Assembly (NCBI RefSeq): GCF_007483685.1 | Contig: NZ_VMKN01000001.1 | Coordinates: 1,724,393-1,788,392, forward strand | From: Litoribacter populi | Lineage (GTDB): Bacteria > Bacteroidota > Bacteroidia > Cytophagales > Cyclobacteriaceae | Length of the DNA stretch: 64,000 nt | Direction: 5' to 3' | Shown: piece by piece, positions 1-8,837 of the stretch | How positions within the stretch are numbered: position 1 is the stretch's first letter | Layout: every line of letters starts with the position of its first letter | Position numbers and translations under genes: made by a program | The notes under the pieces: model-generated | What the model was told of the DNA's origin: nothing | The model's database searches: none | Seen by the model: only the letters and a program-made list of their open reading frames with translations

Positions 1-351
1 CTGTTTACCATCCAAAGTCAGGCTGTTTACTTTCAAATAGCCGATCTCATCTGACTTAAGATTATTAATTCTGTCACCAACTCTTCTGTCTGGGTCAGCT
101 ATGGTTCTGCTACGCACATCCATCATGCTGTTTGGTTGGAAGGCATTGTAATAGAGGTGGTAAAATACCCTGTGAAGGGTGTCGGGAGAATTGTTGGTAT
201 AAGTGAGTTTCTGGGTGCCAGTATATTGGTTTTTCTGCACGTCCATATCCACTTCCATTTCGTAATTTACCGCCTGCTGCCAGCGATCAGGCTGGGCAAA
301 TGCTGCAAAGCTCACTAAGCAAAAAAGAAATGCTGATAATGATATTTTCAT
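1..351 (-). CDS. M1 family metallopeptidase, N-terminal part (cut by window edge)
   Basis: The reading frame is open from the ATG at 351 down to base 1, giving 117 residues. It begins with a signal peptide (short Lys start, hydrophobic core, cleavage near AFA-Q at residue 19-20). The mature part opens with QAVNYEMEVDMDVQKNQYTG and continues with a strand pattern and the phrase VFYHLYYNAF. Together these are typical of the N-terminal saddle domain of Bacteroidota M1 aminopeptidase-like enzymes. The HExxH zinc site would lie beyond the window, so catalysis cannot be checked. It is transcribed away from the epimerase gene at 633, with a 281-base divergent promoter region between them. Confidence 0.75.
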   Translation of the reverse strand, partial: MKISLSAFLFCLVSFAAFAQPDRWQQAVNYEMEVDMDVQKNQYTGTQKLTYTNNSPDTLHRVFYHLYYNAFQPNSMMDVRSRTIADPDRRVGDRINNLKSDEIGYLKVNSLTLDGKQ

Positions 352-632
352 AGAGGGTCTAAATTTTTTGCCTAAAATAAGCCAAAATAATAGCAGTAGG
401 CAAACCATTAGTAAAAGATTGGCCGATATTGGCTGTGTTTTTGTTGAAGTGTTCAGCGGAAAAACGCCTAGATATTTTTTCGGGGTAGTCAAAAATATGC
501 CCCAATTGAAGTTCCCTATTAGTAAATGGTAATTTAAAATATTAATTTAACGCGCTGAAAACAACAATTTACAAGTACGGGTTTCTTTGGACAGGAAACC
601 TATTTTGTGACTAAGTAATATATAAAAACCTT

Positions 633-1685
633 ATGAAATTTTTAATTACCGGGACAGCCGGTTTTATTGGATTCCACCTTGCAAAGAAGATTTTAGACAG
701 AGGGGATGAGGTCATTGGACTCGATAATATCAACGATTATTACGATGTAAACCTGAAGTATTCCCGTTTGGCGAATACGGGGATTGACCGTGAGACTATT
801 GAGTGGCATAAAAAGGTTGGCTCAAGCAAATATCCTAATTACTCATTCGTAAGGATGAATTTGGAGGATAAGGAGCAAATGATGGATCTTTTTGAAAAGG
901 AGAAATTTGATGTGGTAATCAATTTGGCCGCCCAGGCAGGGGTTCGTTATTCCTTGACCAATCCGGATGCCTATATAGATGCCAATATAATCGGTTTTCT
1001 GAACATTCTGGAGGCTTGCCGGAAGTATCCTGTCAAGCATTTGGTCTATGCTTCCTCAAGCTCAGTTTATGGAGCCAACACCAAGATGCCATTCTCCATC
1101 CACCATAATGTAGATCACCCGGTATCTTTATATGCCACTTCCAAAAAATCAAATGAGTTAATGGCGCATACTTATAGCCATCTTTTCAATATTCCAACCA
1201 CCGGTTTGAGGTTCTTTACTGTTTACGGACCGTGGGGAAGACCTGATATGGCCCTTTTTCTTTTTACAGAAGCGATTCTTAAAGATGAGGCAATCAGTGT
1301 GTTCAATGAGGGGAAAATGAAAAGGGATTTCACCTACATTGATGATATTGTGGAAGGTGTGGTCAGGGTGGCGGATCGCCCAGCAGCAAAAAATGAGGAA
1401 TGGACTGGTGATGAACCGGATCCAGGCACATCCTACGCTCCTTATAGAGTATACAACATTGGTAATTCCAGTCCAGTACTATTGATGGATTTCATCAAAG
1501 CCATAGAAGTGACACTGGGTAAAGAGGCCAAGAAAAATTTACTTCCTTTGCAGCCGGGTGATGTGCCGGCTTCCCATGCGGATGTGGAAGACCTTATCCG
1601 AGACTGTGACTACAAGCCAAATACCCCTATTCAAAAAGGAATCGATGCCTTTATTGAATGGTACAGGGAATATTACAATAAATAA
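633..1685 (+). CDS. UDP-glucuronate 4-epimerase-like NAD-dependent epimerase
   Basis: This 350-residue extended short-chain dehydrogenase most likely interconverts UDP-glucuronate and UDP-galacturonate for surface polysaccharide. It shows the NAD-binding GTAGFIG at residues 7-13, the catalytic serines in [11 protein letters not shown] at about 141-151, and the Tyr-x3-Lys pair at Y167/K171. Several stretches ([45 protein letters not shown]) are characteristic of the LspL/Cap1J UDP-glucuronate epimerase group rather than GalE. Length is normal for the family. It lies 6 bases upstream of a dTDP-glucose dehydratase gene, so the two are very likely co-transcribed. Confidence 0.88.
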   Translation: MKFLITGTAGFIGFHLAKKILDRGDEVIGLDNINDYYDVNLKYSRLANTGIDRETIEWHKKVGSSKYPNYSFVRMNLEDKEQMMDLFEKEKFDVVINLAAQAGVRYSLTNPDAYIDANIIGFLNILEACRKYPVKHLVYASSSSVYGANTKMPFSIHHNVDHPVSLYATSKKSNELMAHTYSHLFNIPTTGLRFFTVYGPWGRPDMALFLFTEAILKDEAISVFNEGKMKRDFTYIDDIVEGVVRVADRPAAKNEEWTGDEPDPGTSYAPYRVYNIGNSSPVLLMDFIKAIEVTLGKEAKKNLLPLQPGDVPASHADVEDLIRDCDYKPNTPIQKGIDAFIEWYREYYNK

Positions 1686-1691
1686 ACTAAG

Positions 1692-2744
1692 ATGAAAAAA
1701 TCTATTCTAATTACCGGTGGTGCCGGTTTTATCGGTTGCCATGTGGTAAAAAGGTTTGTAAATAAATATCCCGAATACAGGATAATCAACCTTGATTCCT
1801 TAACCTATGCTGGAAATTTGGAGAACCTTAAGGAAATAGAGGGTGCACCAAATTACCAATTTGCCAAAGTCGATATCCTGGATGAGGAGAACTTGGAGCG
1901 TGTCTTCCGCGATTACCAAATTACTGATGTAATACATTTGGCAGCTGAATCCCATGTGGACAGGTCTATTACAGATCCTCTGGCATTTGTGAAAACCAAT
2001 GTAATCGGTACGGTTAACCTTTTGAACGCAGCAAAGACGTATTGGAAGGATTATGATAACCATCTTTTCTACCATGTTTCTACCGATGAGGTTTATGGAT
2101 CGCTTCATGATGACAGTTTCTTCTTGGAAACCACGCCTTATGATCCGCAATCTCCATATTCAGCATCCAAAGCTTCTTCCGACCACTTCGTAAGAGCATA
2201 TGCCAATACATACAAACTAAAAACGGTAATCAGCAACTGTTCCAACAACTACGGACCTAACCAGTTTCCAGAAAAACTGATCCCGCTCTGCATCAACAAT
2301 ATCCGTAACAACAAGCCTTTGCCTATTTATGGAAAGGGTGAGAATGTAAGGGATTGGTTGTACGTGGAGGATCATGCTGCTGCTATTGATGAGGTTTTCC
2401 ATAAAGGAAGAGCGAATGAAACTTATAACATTGGCGGATTTAATGAGTGGAAAAACATTGATATCGTAAAGACACTTTGCGCCAAAATGGACAAAAAGTT
2501 GGGTAGAGAAGAAGGAACTTCTGAAAAGTTGATCACTTATGTGACCGACAGGGCTGGACACGATCTTCGCTATGCCATCGATGCGACCAAAATCCAGCAG
2601 GAACTTGGTTGGGAACCATCCTTACAGTTTGAGGAAGGTATTGAGAAAACCATTGACTGGTACATTGATAATGAGGAGTGGCTGACAAATGTCACATCGG
2701 GAAATTATCAGCAATACTACGATAAGCATTATACTGAAAGATAA
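1692..2744 (+). CDS. rfbB: dTDP-glucose 4,6-dehydratase
   Basis: This 350-residue enzyme converts dTDP-glucose to dTDP-4-keto-6-deoxyglucose, the committed step toward dTDP-rhamnose and related deoxysugars. It has GGAGFIG at residues 9-15, the family-specific HVSTDEVYGSL with the Thr-Asp-Glu catalytic group at about 131-133, and Tyr156-x3-Lys160 in the phrase SPYSASKASSDH. NCSNNYGPNQFPEKLIP is also diagnostic. The rest of the rhamnose pathway (rfbA, rfbC, rfbD) is not in this window, so the product may feed genes elsewhere. The gene ends directly at an intrinsic terminator and forms a two-gene unit with the upstream epimerase. Confidence 0.93.
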   Translation: MKKSILITGGAGFIGCHVVKRFVNKYPEYRIINLDSLTYAGNLENLKEIEGAPNYQFAKVDILDEENLERVFRDYQITDVIHLAAESHVDRSITDPLAFVKTNVIGTVNLLNAAKTYWKDYDNHLFYHVSTDEVYGSLHDDSFFLETTPYDPQSPYSASKASSDHFVRAYANTYKLKTVISNCSNNYGPNQFPEKLIPLCINNIRNNKPLPIYGKGENVRDWLYVEDHAAAIDEVFHKGRANETYNIGGFNEWKNIDIVKTLCAKMDKKLGREEGTSEKLITYVTDRAGHDLRYAIDATKIQQELGWEPSLQFEEGIEKTIDWYIDNEEWLTNVTSGNYQQYYDKHYTER

Positions 2745-2771
2745 AAAAAACCGGCCTTGAGCCGGTTTTTT
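2745..2771 (+). terminator. Intrinsic terminator after rfbB
   Basis: Perfect 11-bp inverted repeat (AAAAAACCGGC / GCCGGTTTTTT) with a five-base loop, placed immediately after the rfbB stop. It has A and T tracts on both sides, so it can also serve the stress-protein pseudogene that ends at 2820 on the other strand. Confidence 0.9.
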
Positions 2772-2819
2772 CATTTAAGGCCTCTACATTAGATGGTTTG
2801 CCAATTCATTCCAATCTAG

Positions 2820-3648
2820 TTATGAAAGCTTAACACTGAACACAGGGGTATCTGATTTGAATAAAATCGTTTCTGTGACCCCAATATTATATGCAGCGGA
2901 GGATTTTCTGTTGTTGCTTGCTATTCCTATCCAGCCGACGTTGTTGGAGTTACTGAAATCTAGGATTCCGTTTTCAACTTCTGCATGGTTGTAGACATGA
3001 CGATGTATAGGCACTCCCGCATTTCCATTAATGAACTGAAACATTTGTTGCTCCATTTTCTGATTGGGTATGAATTTGCCAGGGGTATTTACGTAAAGGC
3101 AGTGAACGGACGAACCCATGGTTTGAAGAATGGGTTGCATCTTGACAAATGCGGGTCTACTTTCTTCGGTGAATAAGCTGGCAAATGTGAATTTTTTGAA
3201 GTCACTTAAGTTCATCACTTTTTTCACAGCGAGGACAGGGACAGTGGGCATGTCGAAGGACCCGCTGAATGGTGCCACCAATATATTTGCCCGACTCATG
3301 GCCTTTTCCATAAGCGCCGATTACGATAAGGTCTGCGGCCTGCTTTTTGGCAAGCTCGACAATTCTTTCAGCAGGAAGGCCTACCAGAGTGATTGCTTCA
3401 ACAGGGATGTCTTGAGCTTTATGCTCCTGGACAAAGGCCTTGAGCTTATCTTCAGCTTCGGCTGCTAAATCCAATAATTCAGGGTGTTTGCCTCTATCGC
3501 CTTGTGACATGCGGTCCCATTCCAGCTCGGAATAAACCACATTTACACAGGTAATACTTGCATCTCCTTTGGAGGCTATTTTTACAGCAGTTTTAAATGC
3601 ATTTTCAGCATACTGGGAGAAATCGATGGGAACTACAATCCTTTTCAT
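2820..3648 (-). pseudogene. Tandem universal stress protein, frameshifted
   Basis: Two overlapping frames together encode one UspA-type protein of about 275 residues with two Usp domains. The first part (from ATG 3648) contains MKRIVVPIDFS and the ATP-site phrase VIGAYGKGHESGKYIGGTIQRVLRHAHCP. It then runs into CPRCEKSDELK and stops at 3202. The second frame picks up exactly there with VPVLAVKKVMNLSDFKKFTF and reads through the second domain to 2820. One extra base (or two missing) in the stretch 3230-3245 explains the break. It could be a real mutation, a sequencing error, or less likely a programmed +1 shift at a CCC-U site. The N-terminal half alone may still fold. Convergent with rfbB. 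Confidence 0.85.
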
Positions 3649-3748
3649 GACCGTGGAAGTTAGGGTTTGAATAATTAATTTGGTTATTCAAATATCTAAA
3701 AATCAAGTCTTTAATAATATGACTTAGGTCAGTTTTTAAAGTGTTGAG

Positions 3749-4900
3749 CTACACACCCAATAAAACTTTTTTGATTGTTTCAAAAACTTCAAAGATCCGT
3801 TCAAAATCTCTTATCTGCATATTACTGCCACTAGGCATACAGACACCTTGCTGGAATAATTTTTCAGCTACTTGAGTTCCTTCATAAGGATAATGTTTAT
3901 AAGCAGGTTGGAGGTGAAGCGGTTTCCACAAGGGCCTGGTTTCAATATTTCTTGCCTCTAAAGTATCCATGATCAGGTATTTGTCAGTTTTTTTGTAATA
4001 TTCTGGGTTTAGCAAAATCGCTGAAAGCCATCTGTTAGATTTGAATTTTGCATTTGGAGCTGCTTGCATATGGACGCCCTCCATTTCATCAAAAAATTGT
4101 TTGTAAATCTTAAAGTTTCGTCTTCTAGCCTCAATTCTATTTTGAAGGACTGTAAGTTGTCCCCTTCCTATTCCAGCACTTACATTGCTCAATCGGTAAT
4201 TATACCCCACTTCTTGATGGTGGTAATGTGGGAGGAGTTCTCTGGCATGGTTGGAAAGATATCGAGCTCTTTGTACAAAGATGGGGTTTGCTGTAATAAG
4301 GGCTCCCCCTCCACCAGTTGTGATGATTTTATTGCCATTAAAGGAGTAGATACCCATCTCTCCAAATGTCCCACATGCTTTTCCTTCATAAGTCGCTCCG
4401 AGTGCTTCAGCGGCGTCTTCGATCAAGGGAATGTCGTATAGCTCACTTATATGTAATAGCTCGGCCATTTTTGCTGGCATGCCGTAAAGGTGCACCACTA
4501 ACATAGCCTTTGGTTTTTTATTTTGGGCTTTCATCTTCTTTATGGTTTCCTCACAAATGTACGGGTCCATGTTGAAGGTTTCATTTTCGGAGTCTATGAA
4601 AACTGGGATAGCTCCTTGATAGACGATAGGAGCCGCAGTAGCGGTAAATGTTAAAGTTGGGCAAAGTACAAAGTCACCAGTGGATATTCCCAAGATTCGC
4701 AAGGCGATATGGATGGCTGAAGTGCCTGAATTTAAAGCGACTGCATATCCGCATTCGGTTGATTTGATAATTTCGTTTTCAAAACCATCCACATTGGCGC
4801 CCATAGAAGTAATCCAGTTGCTTTCAAAAGCCTGTGAGATATATGCTTGTTCCTCTCCCGTAAGGTGAGGTGGGGAAAGTGAAATGCGTTGAGGGTTCAT
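3749..4900 (-). CDS. DegT/DnrJ/EryC1 family PLP-dependent sugar aminotransferase
   Basis: This 383-residue enzyme likely transaminates a nucleotide-4-keto sugar, giving an amino sugar for glycan synthesis. The start is taken at the ATG at 4900 because it forms an ATGA overlap with the stop of the upstream sugar transferase and because the family begins at PPHLTGEEQ. The frame is open further upstream but that portion is a shadow of the transferase. The PLP lysine is K191 in YSFNGNKIITTGGGGAL. VALNSGTSAIHIAL (phosphate binding) and LIEDAAEALGATY (Asp contacting the pyridine) are present. With the sugar transferase it resembles the PglC/PglE pair, but no PglD acetyltransferase is seen nearby. 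Confidence 0.88.
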   Translation of the reverse strand: MNPQRISLSPPHLTGEEQAYISQAFESNWITSMGANVDGFENEIIKSTECGYAVALNSGTSAIHIALRILGISTGDFVLCPTLTFTATAAPIVYQGAIPVFIDSENETFNMDPYICEETIKKMKAQNKKPKAMLVVHLYGMPAKMAELLHISELYDIPLIEDAAEALGATYEGKACGTFGEMGIYSFNGNKIITTGGGGALITANPIFVQRARYLSNHARELLPHYHHQEVGYNYRLSNVSAGIGRGQLTVLQNRIEARRRNFKIYKQFFDEMEGVHMQAAPNAKFKSNRWLSAILLNPEYYKKTDKYLIMDTLEARNIETRPLWKPLHLQPAYKHYPYEGTQVAEKLFQQGVCMPSGSNMQIRDFERIFEVFETIKKVLLGV

Positions 4901-5535
4901 AAGCGTTTGGATTCTTGGTGTGGTGGTTGGGGTAGTGTAGATCCGGTAAACTTTTCCATAAACAGCTTTTCTTTTCCTTCCACTCCATGGGCTGTAATAA
5001 CTTTCCAAGCTGTTAGGATTAAAATTTTTATATCAAATGCATAAGATTTGTGGTCTATATAATAATTGTCAAGTTGAAACTTGGTAGTCCAGTCAATATC
5101 GTTTCTTCCATTGACTTGTGCCCAACCGGTGATACCTGGCTTGACTAAGTGCCTGCGGCGTTGTTGTGGGTTGTAAAGTGGGAGGTATTCCATAAGAAGG
5201 GGTCGGGGGCCGACCAGACTCATTTTACCTTGCAAAACCAAGAAAAGCTGTGGTATCTCATCAAGGGAAGTTTTGCGAAGCCAATAACCAAATAGTTCTA
5301 ATCTTTCCAAATCGGTTTGATTGGGGTGATGGGCGTCAATTAGAGTTTTTAATTTGATAATGTAGAAAGGGGTTTCATGCTGGCCTATCCGTATCTGGAA
5401 AAAAAATGGGGTTCCTTTATGGATAAATGTGTTGATGATTAGGCAGGGAATAAAAACCGGCGAAACCATGAGAAGGGCTATTAATGCCAAAACAAAATCG
5501 GTCATTCTTTTGTAAAAAATATAGTGCATAGTCAA
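4897..5535 (-). CDS. Initiating sugar-phosphate transferase (bacterial sugar transferase, PglC/WcaJ type)
   Basis: This 212-residue membrane protein likely moves a sugar-1-phosphate from a UDP-sugar to undecaprenyl phosphate, starting a lipid-linked glycan. It has one hydrophobic N-terminal hairpin (about residues 12-38, with MVSPVF), then KTSLDEIPQL with the catalytic Asp-Glu, VGPRPLL and VKPGITGWAQVNGRN, all signatures of PF02397. Its short length fits the PglC-like monotopic class, which lacks the extra transmembrane part of WbaP/WcaJ. The usual Lys-Phe-Arg-Ser-Met phrase is degenerate here (IIKLKTL). It overlaps the aminotransferase by four bases and is divergent from the UpxY gene. Confidence 0.88.
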   Translation of the reverse strand: MTMHYIFYKRMTDFVLALIALLMVSPVFIPCLIINTFIHKGTPFFFQIRIGQHETPFYIIKLKTLIDAHHPNQTDLERLELFGYWLRKTSLDEIPQLFLVLQGKMSLVGPRPLLMEYLPLYNPQQRRRHLVKPGITGWAQVNGRNDIDWTTKFQLDNYYIDHKSYAFDIKILILTAWKVITAHGVEGKEKLFMEKFTGSTLPQPPHQESKRL

Positions 5536-5684
5536 AATCTAAAAATGTAAAGTAATTTAATAAATTTTCTATTGATATTCACAGGTTTCTTGTGATTTTA
5601 TTTTGATTAAAAGGTTTAGTTGAATGAATGCTTGGGTTGAGGGGATTAATTGGTAAGTTTGTTTTTTTAACGTAGAAGCAACAA

Positions 5685-6191
5685 ATGGCTGAAGACAAGA
5701 AATGGTACGTGATGTACACGGCTCCTAGAGCGGAAAAAAAAGTTACCCAAAGGCTTGAAGAAAACGGGTTGGAGGTTTTTTTACCTATGATCGAGGAAAT
5801 CAGGCAATGGAGTGACAGGAAGAAGAAAGTTCAACGCGCCCTTTTTAATGGTTATATTTTTGTAAAGACCACTAGGGATAAGTTGTGGGAATCGCTTCAA
5901 GTGCAAGGGGCGGTGAAATTTGTCCACTTTGCTGGCAATCATGCAACAGTTAGGGATCAAGAGATTGATGCAATAAAACGGTTGCTTGAGACCGGAGTGG
6001 CTGTAGAAGTAGACTCTTCCGAAATTGAGACAGGGGAGAAGGTTAAGATTTTGGGTGGACCCATGCAAGGATTTGAGGGGGAATGTGTACAGAGAGGTAA
6101 TAAAGATTATTTTATTATTAGAATTCCCACCATTCACCAAAATGTAATGGTGAGTATACCGAGAAAATTTCTGGAAGTATTGGGTACATAA
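5685..6191 (+). CDS. UpxY-family transcription antiterminator (NusG-like)
   Basis: This 168-residue specialised NusG paralogue binds RNA polymerase and lets it read through long polysaccharide operons. The NGN domain covers about residues 6-105 (KWYVMYTAPRAEKKVTQRL, then LFNGYIFVKT) and a KOW domain follows at about 112-140 (GEKVKILGGPMQGFEGE). UpxY proteins are normally the first gene of the operon they control. Here the next gene is a DUF892 protein that ends in its own terminator, and the glycosyltransferase operon starts 1.2 kb downstream. It may therefore act on another locus, or the cluster between them has been lost. Confidence 0.85.
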   Translation: MAEDKKWYVMYTAPRAEKKVTQRLEENGLEVFLPMIEEIRQWSDRKKKVQRALFNGYIFVKTTRDKLWESLQVQGAVKFVHFAGNHATVRDQEIDAIKRLLETGVAVEVDSSEIETGEKVKILGGPMQGFEGECVQRGNKDYFIIRIPTIHQNVMVSIPRKFLEVLGT

Positions 6192-6416
6192 AAAATCAAG
6201 ACTTTATTAGACCACAGTATTGTAGTGGGTTGTAACATTTTGATTAAAAAAATCACATCATGAATAGGTGTGAATAGCTAGTTTCATGTCGGGTTGAAGG
6301 TTTGCCAGTAATTGTTACTTATTTGAAGAGCAGGTAATGATAAAAGAAGAAGTGGGAATATTTATTGAAAGCTTGTTTACTGAAAATGAATAACTTACCA
6401 CTAAATCCTAATTATC

Positions 6417-6944
6417 ATGGCTAACAAGCAATCAACATCGAACAATGGCAAAGACTCCAGATTCTTTAAGCTCTTCCAAGAGCAGTTAAAAGATATATAT
6501 TGGGCTGAGAAAAACCTGGTGCCAGCTTTGGAAAAAATGAAAAAAGCCGCCACATCCAGTAAACTTGCCTCTGCTATTGAAAAGCACGCAAAAGAAACGC
6601 AGGGTCAAATTGAAAGATTGGAGCAGGTGTTTTCCCAGATAGAAATGGCTGCACGAGCTAAAAAATGTGAGGCTATGGAAGGACTGATCGAGGAGGGCAA
6701 TGAGATTGTCTCCGATACTAAGGCTGATACTATGGTCCGTGATGCAGGCATTATCATTGCATCTCAAAAAATCGAGCATTATGAAATCGCTTCTTATGGC
6801 AGTCTGATTGCACTGGCTAACAAAATGGCCATGAAGGAGGTCGTCAAATTATTGGAAAAGACCCTGGAGGAAGAGAAAAAAACAGATGCTCTACTTTCTG
6901 ATCTTGCCGAAAAAGAGATCAATGAAGAAGCATTAAAAGAATGA
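6417..6944 (+). CDS. Ferritin-like DUF892 (YciE/YciF) protein
   Basis: This 175-residue all-helical protein of the YciE/YciF group has a ferritin-like four-helix fold that is linked in other bacteria to stress response. The opening FFKLFQEQLKDIYWAEKNLVPALEKM is the family signature, with the carboxylates of the putative di-metal site. KHAKETQGQIERLEQVF and KIEHYEIASYGSLIALA supply the further Glu/His residues. Length is normal. It stands alone between the UpxY gene and an intrinsic terminator. A second, more divergent member lies at 33550-34071 in the stress block. The biochemical role of the family is not established. Confidence 0.85.
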   Translation: MANKQSTSNNGKDSRFFKLFQEQLKDIYWAEKNLVPALEKMKKAATSSKLASAIEKHAKETQGQIERLEQVFSQIEMAARAKKCEAMEGLIEEGNEIVSDTKADTMVRDAGIIIASQKIEHYEIASYGSLIALANKMAMKEVVKLLEKTLEEEKKTDALLSDLAEKEINEEALKE

Positions 6945-6995
6945 TCTATCAATCAACAAATTCCCAGTTTGGGAGCATTTTAAAAGTATTTTAAT

Positions 6996-7025
6996 AAAAA
7001 TGCCTCTATTTCTAGAGGCATTTTT
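6996..7025 (+). terminator. Intrinsic terminator after the DUF892 gene
   Basis: Perfect 13-bp inverted repeat (AAAAATGCCTCTA / TAGAGGCATTTTT) with a four-base loop and a T tract, about 50 bases after the stop at 6944. Confidence 0.9.
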
Positions 7026-7377
7026 TTCTGTGGAATAAGATCAAAAAATAAGTACTGATTAAAGACTATTATAAAGATAAGCGATGATCCTATTAAATGA
7101 AAGAATTTAAATAGTTTTTATTTATATTTTCTGAAGTGGTCTTGTCTATAGAGTTTTTCTTAAAAAAATGACATCAAATGCTTCTATTTGATAGAAAAAT
7201 ATGAGTAAAATAAGGCCCTGTGTTTAAATGCTGTCATCTTTAATAATTGGTTGTAAAATTCATATTATATTTATAAACAAAGGATGATGAAAGGGGTTCA
7301 ATTCCTAATGAAAGGCACATTTCAGTAGAAAAGTGCCGTTTTTTTCGCATTTGATATTCACCACCAACTAATAGTCG
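7026..7377 (+). other. Gene-free stretch ending in an orphan terminator-like hairpin; possible small RNA or leader
   Basis: No credible coding region is seen between the terminator at 7025 and the glycosyltransferase start at 7378. Near its end (7314-7345) lies a hairpin, GGCAC-A-TTTC / GAAA-A-GTGCC with an AGTA loop, followed by G and seven Ts. There is no gene just upstream for it to terminate. It could end a small RNA made from this interval or attenuate the glycosyltransferase operon. Confidence 0.4.
7314..7345 (+). terminator. Terminator-like hairpin upstream of the glycosyltransferase operon
   Basis: Five base pairs, one A-A mismatch, four more pairs, a four-base loop and then GTTTTTTT. 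It sits about 33 bases before the first codon of the operon. Confidence 0.55.
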
Positions 7378-8837
7378 ATGCAAAGATTTGGATATACTTT
7401 GAAAAAGTACAGGATTGTTTTGGCGATATTATTGGCTTGCGGGATTTTAGCCCACTATTGACCCTTTCTTTTAATTTTTTTATTGGGTGGTAGTTTACTT
7501 CTCATATCGATTCAGGCATTCTTGCAGATTTGGTGGGCTTATAGGCCTTATAGAAAATTGAAATTTGCACCGGTAAAAGAACAACCGTTTGTTTCTATTC
7601 ACATTCCTACCTGTAACGAACCAGCAGAGATGGTGATCGCCACCATAAAATCTTGCCTCAATATTGACTATATTAATTATGAAATTATTGTGTTGGATAA
7701 CAATACCCAAGATAAGCAGATTTGGAAGCCAGTAGAAAGTTTTTGTAGAAATTACTCGAGAGTAAAGTTTGAGCATATTGAAAAAATGAAAGGATATAAG
7801 GCAGGGGCGCTTGATAAATGTATTTCCCTATCCTCATCTCGAGCTAAATACTTTTTTGTAGTCGACGCAGATTATTTATTAAAAGCCAATTCACTGAAAA
7901 AGGCTGTTGGTTTTGCTGAGGCAGAAAAAGCGGCCATGGTACAGTTTCCTCAGCAATATTATAATGGTATGCGGATTCCTGGTTTGGAGGAAGAATACAG
8001 ACATTACTTCAAGATTTTTGCATCTGGAAGCAACCATGGCAGCAGTACATTGCCTACTGGAACACTTTCACTTTACTGTAAGAAAGCCTTGCTGAAGGTT
8101 GGTGGCTGGCAGTCTCATTCGATCACCGAGGATGCAGAAATGGGGCTCAAGATTCGGCAACATAATTTGAAAACTGTTTTTTCACCCGTGATTTTGGGTG
8201 AAGGCTTAATGCCTAGTTCTATGCCTGATATTTGGAAACAGCGGGAAAGATGGTCTTATGGCAACGCCCAATGTTTGACTAAAATATTCAAATTGGAGGC
8301 CCCATTCAGAATCAAGCTATCAATTATCATTCAGCTTTCCGCATGGATTAATTTGACGGGTTTACCTTTATTGATTTTATTTGCCTCAATGGTAAGTAGC
8401 TTCTTTTTCCAAGGATACAGCTTTGATCTTTTCTATTTATTGAGCGTATGCAATCTTGTGGTATTCTACTTAGGAAAATTTATTCTTATGGCAATATCCA
8501 GTGATTTTGAGCCTAGGGCCTATTGGAAATCTTTTTGACGCATATTACCTTTCACAAGGTTCATGCATTTAGCTGGTGGGAGGCAGTATTAGGAAGCGAA
8601 AAACCTTTTACCCGAACTAATAAATTTAAAAGGTCCGAGGTTAGACCTTTTCTTCCTGTGGATATGTGCCTCATGTATTTTTTGTCTTGTCTGTTTTTCT
8701 TTGCTCAACAACATCCTGCAATTGCTGTTTTCTTTTTGGTGCTTTCTGTTATGCATCTGACGGGAGCGATGTTGTTGGAATATCAAATCAATAATAAACC
8801 TTTGGAAGCCATCAACTTTAAAACAATCAAGACATGA
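7378..8837 (+). pseudogene. Processive family 2 glycosyltransferase (cellulose-synthase-like), broken by a stop and a frameshift
   Basis: Intact, this would be a membrane glycosyltransferase of about 485 residues polymerising a surface polysaccharide. The catalytic set is complete: SIHIPTCNE, VVDADY (DxD), TEDAEMGLKI (TED) and QRERW (QxxRW), followed by C-terminal membrane helices. Two lesions are visible. The ATG at 7378 opens a membrane helix (MQRFGYTLKKYRIVLAILL) that runs into an in-frame TGA at 7459-7461, and the same frame then continues with PFLLIFLLGGSLLL, so a Trp codon probably became TGA. At 8532-8536 a run of five Ts lacks one T; adding it joins AYWKSF to LTHITFHKVHAF and the C-terminal helices. 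A TTG at 7483 could start a shortened protein. The frame ends with an ATGA overlap onto the next gene. Confidence 0.85.

Noticed and set aside
136-318. Plus-strand open frame of 60 codons
   Set aside because: It lies on the opposite strand of the partial M1 peptidase, whose signal peptide and conserved start are clear.
4900-5008. Upstream extension of the aminotransferase
   Set aside because: It overlaps the sugar transferase and has no similarity to the family; the ATG at 4900 gives the normal length and an ATGA overlap.
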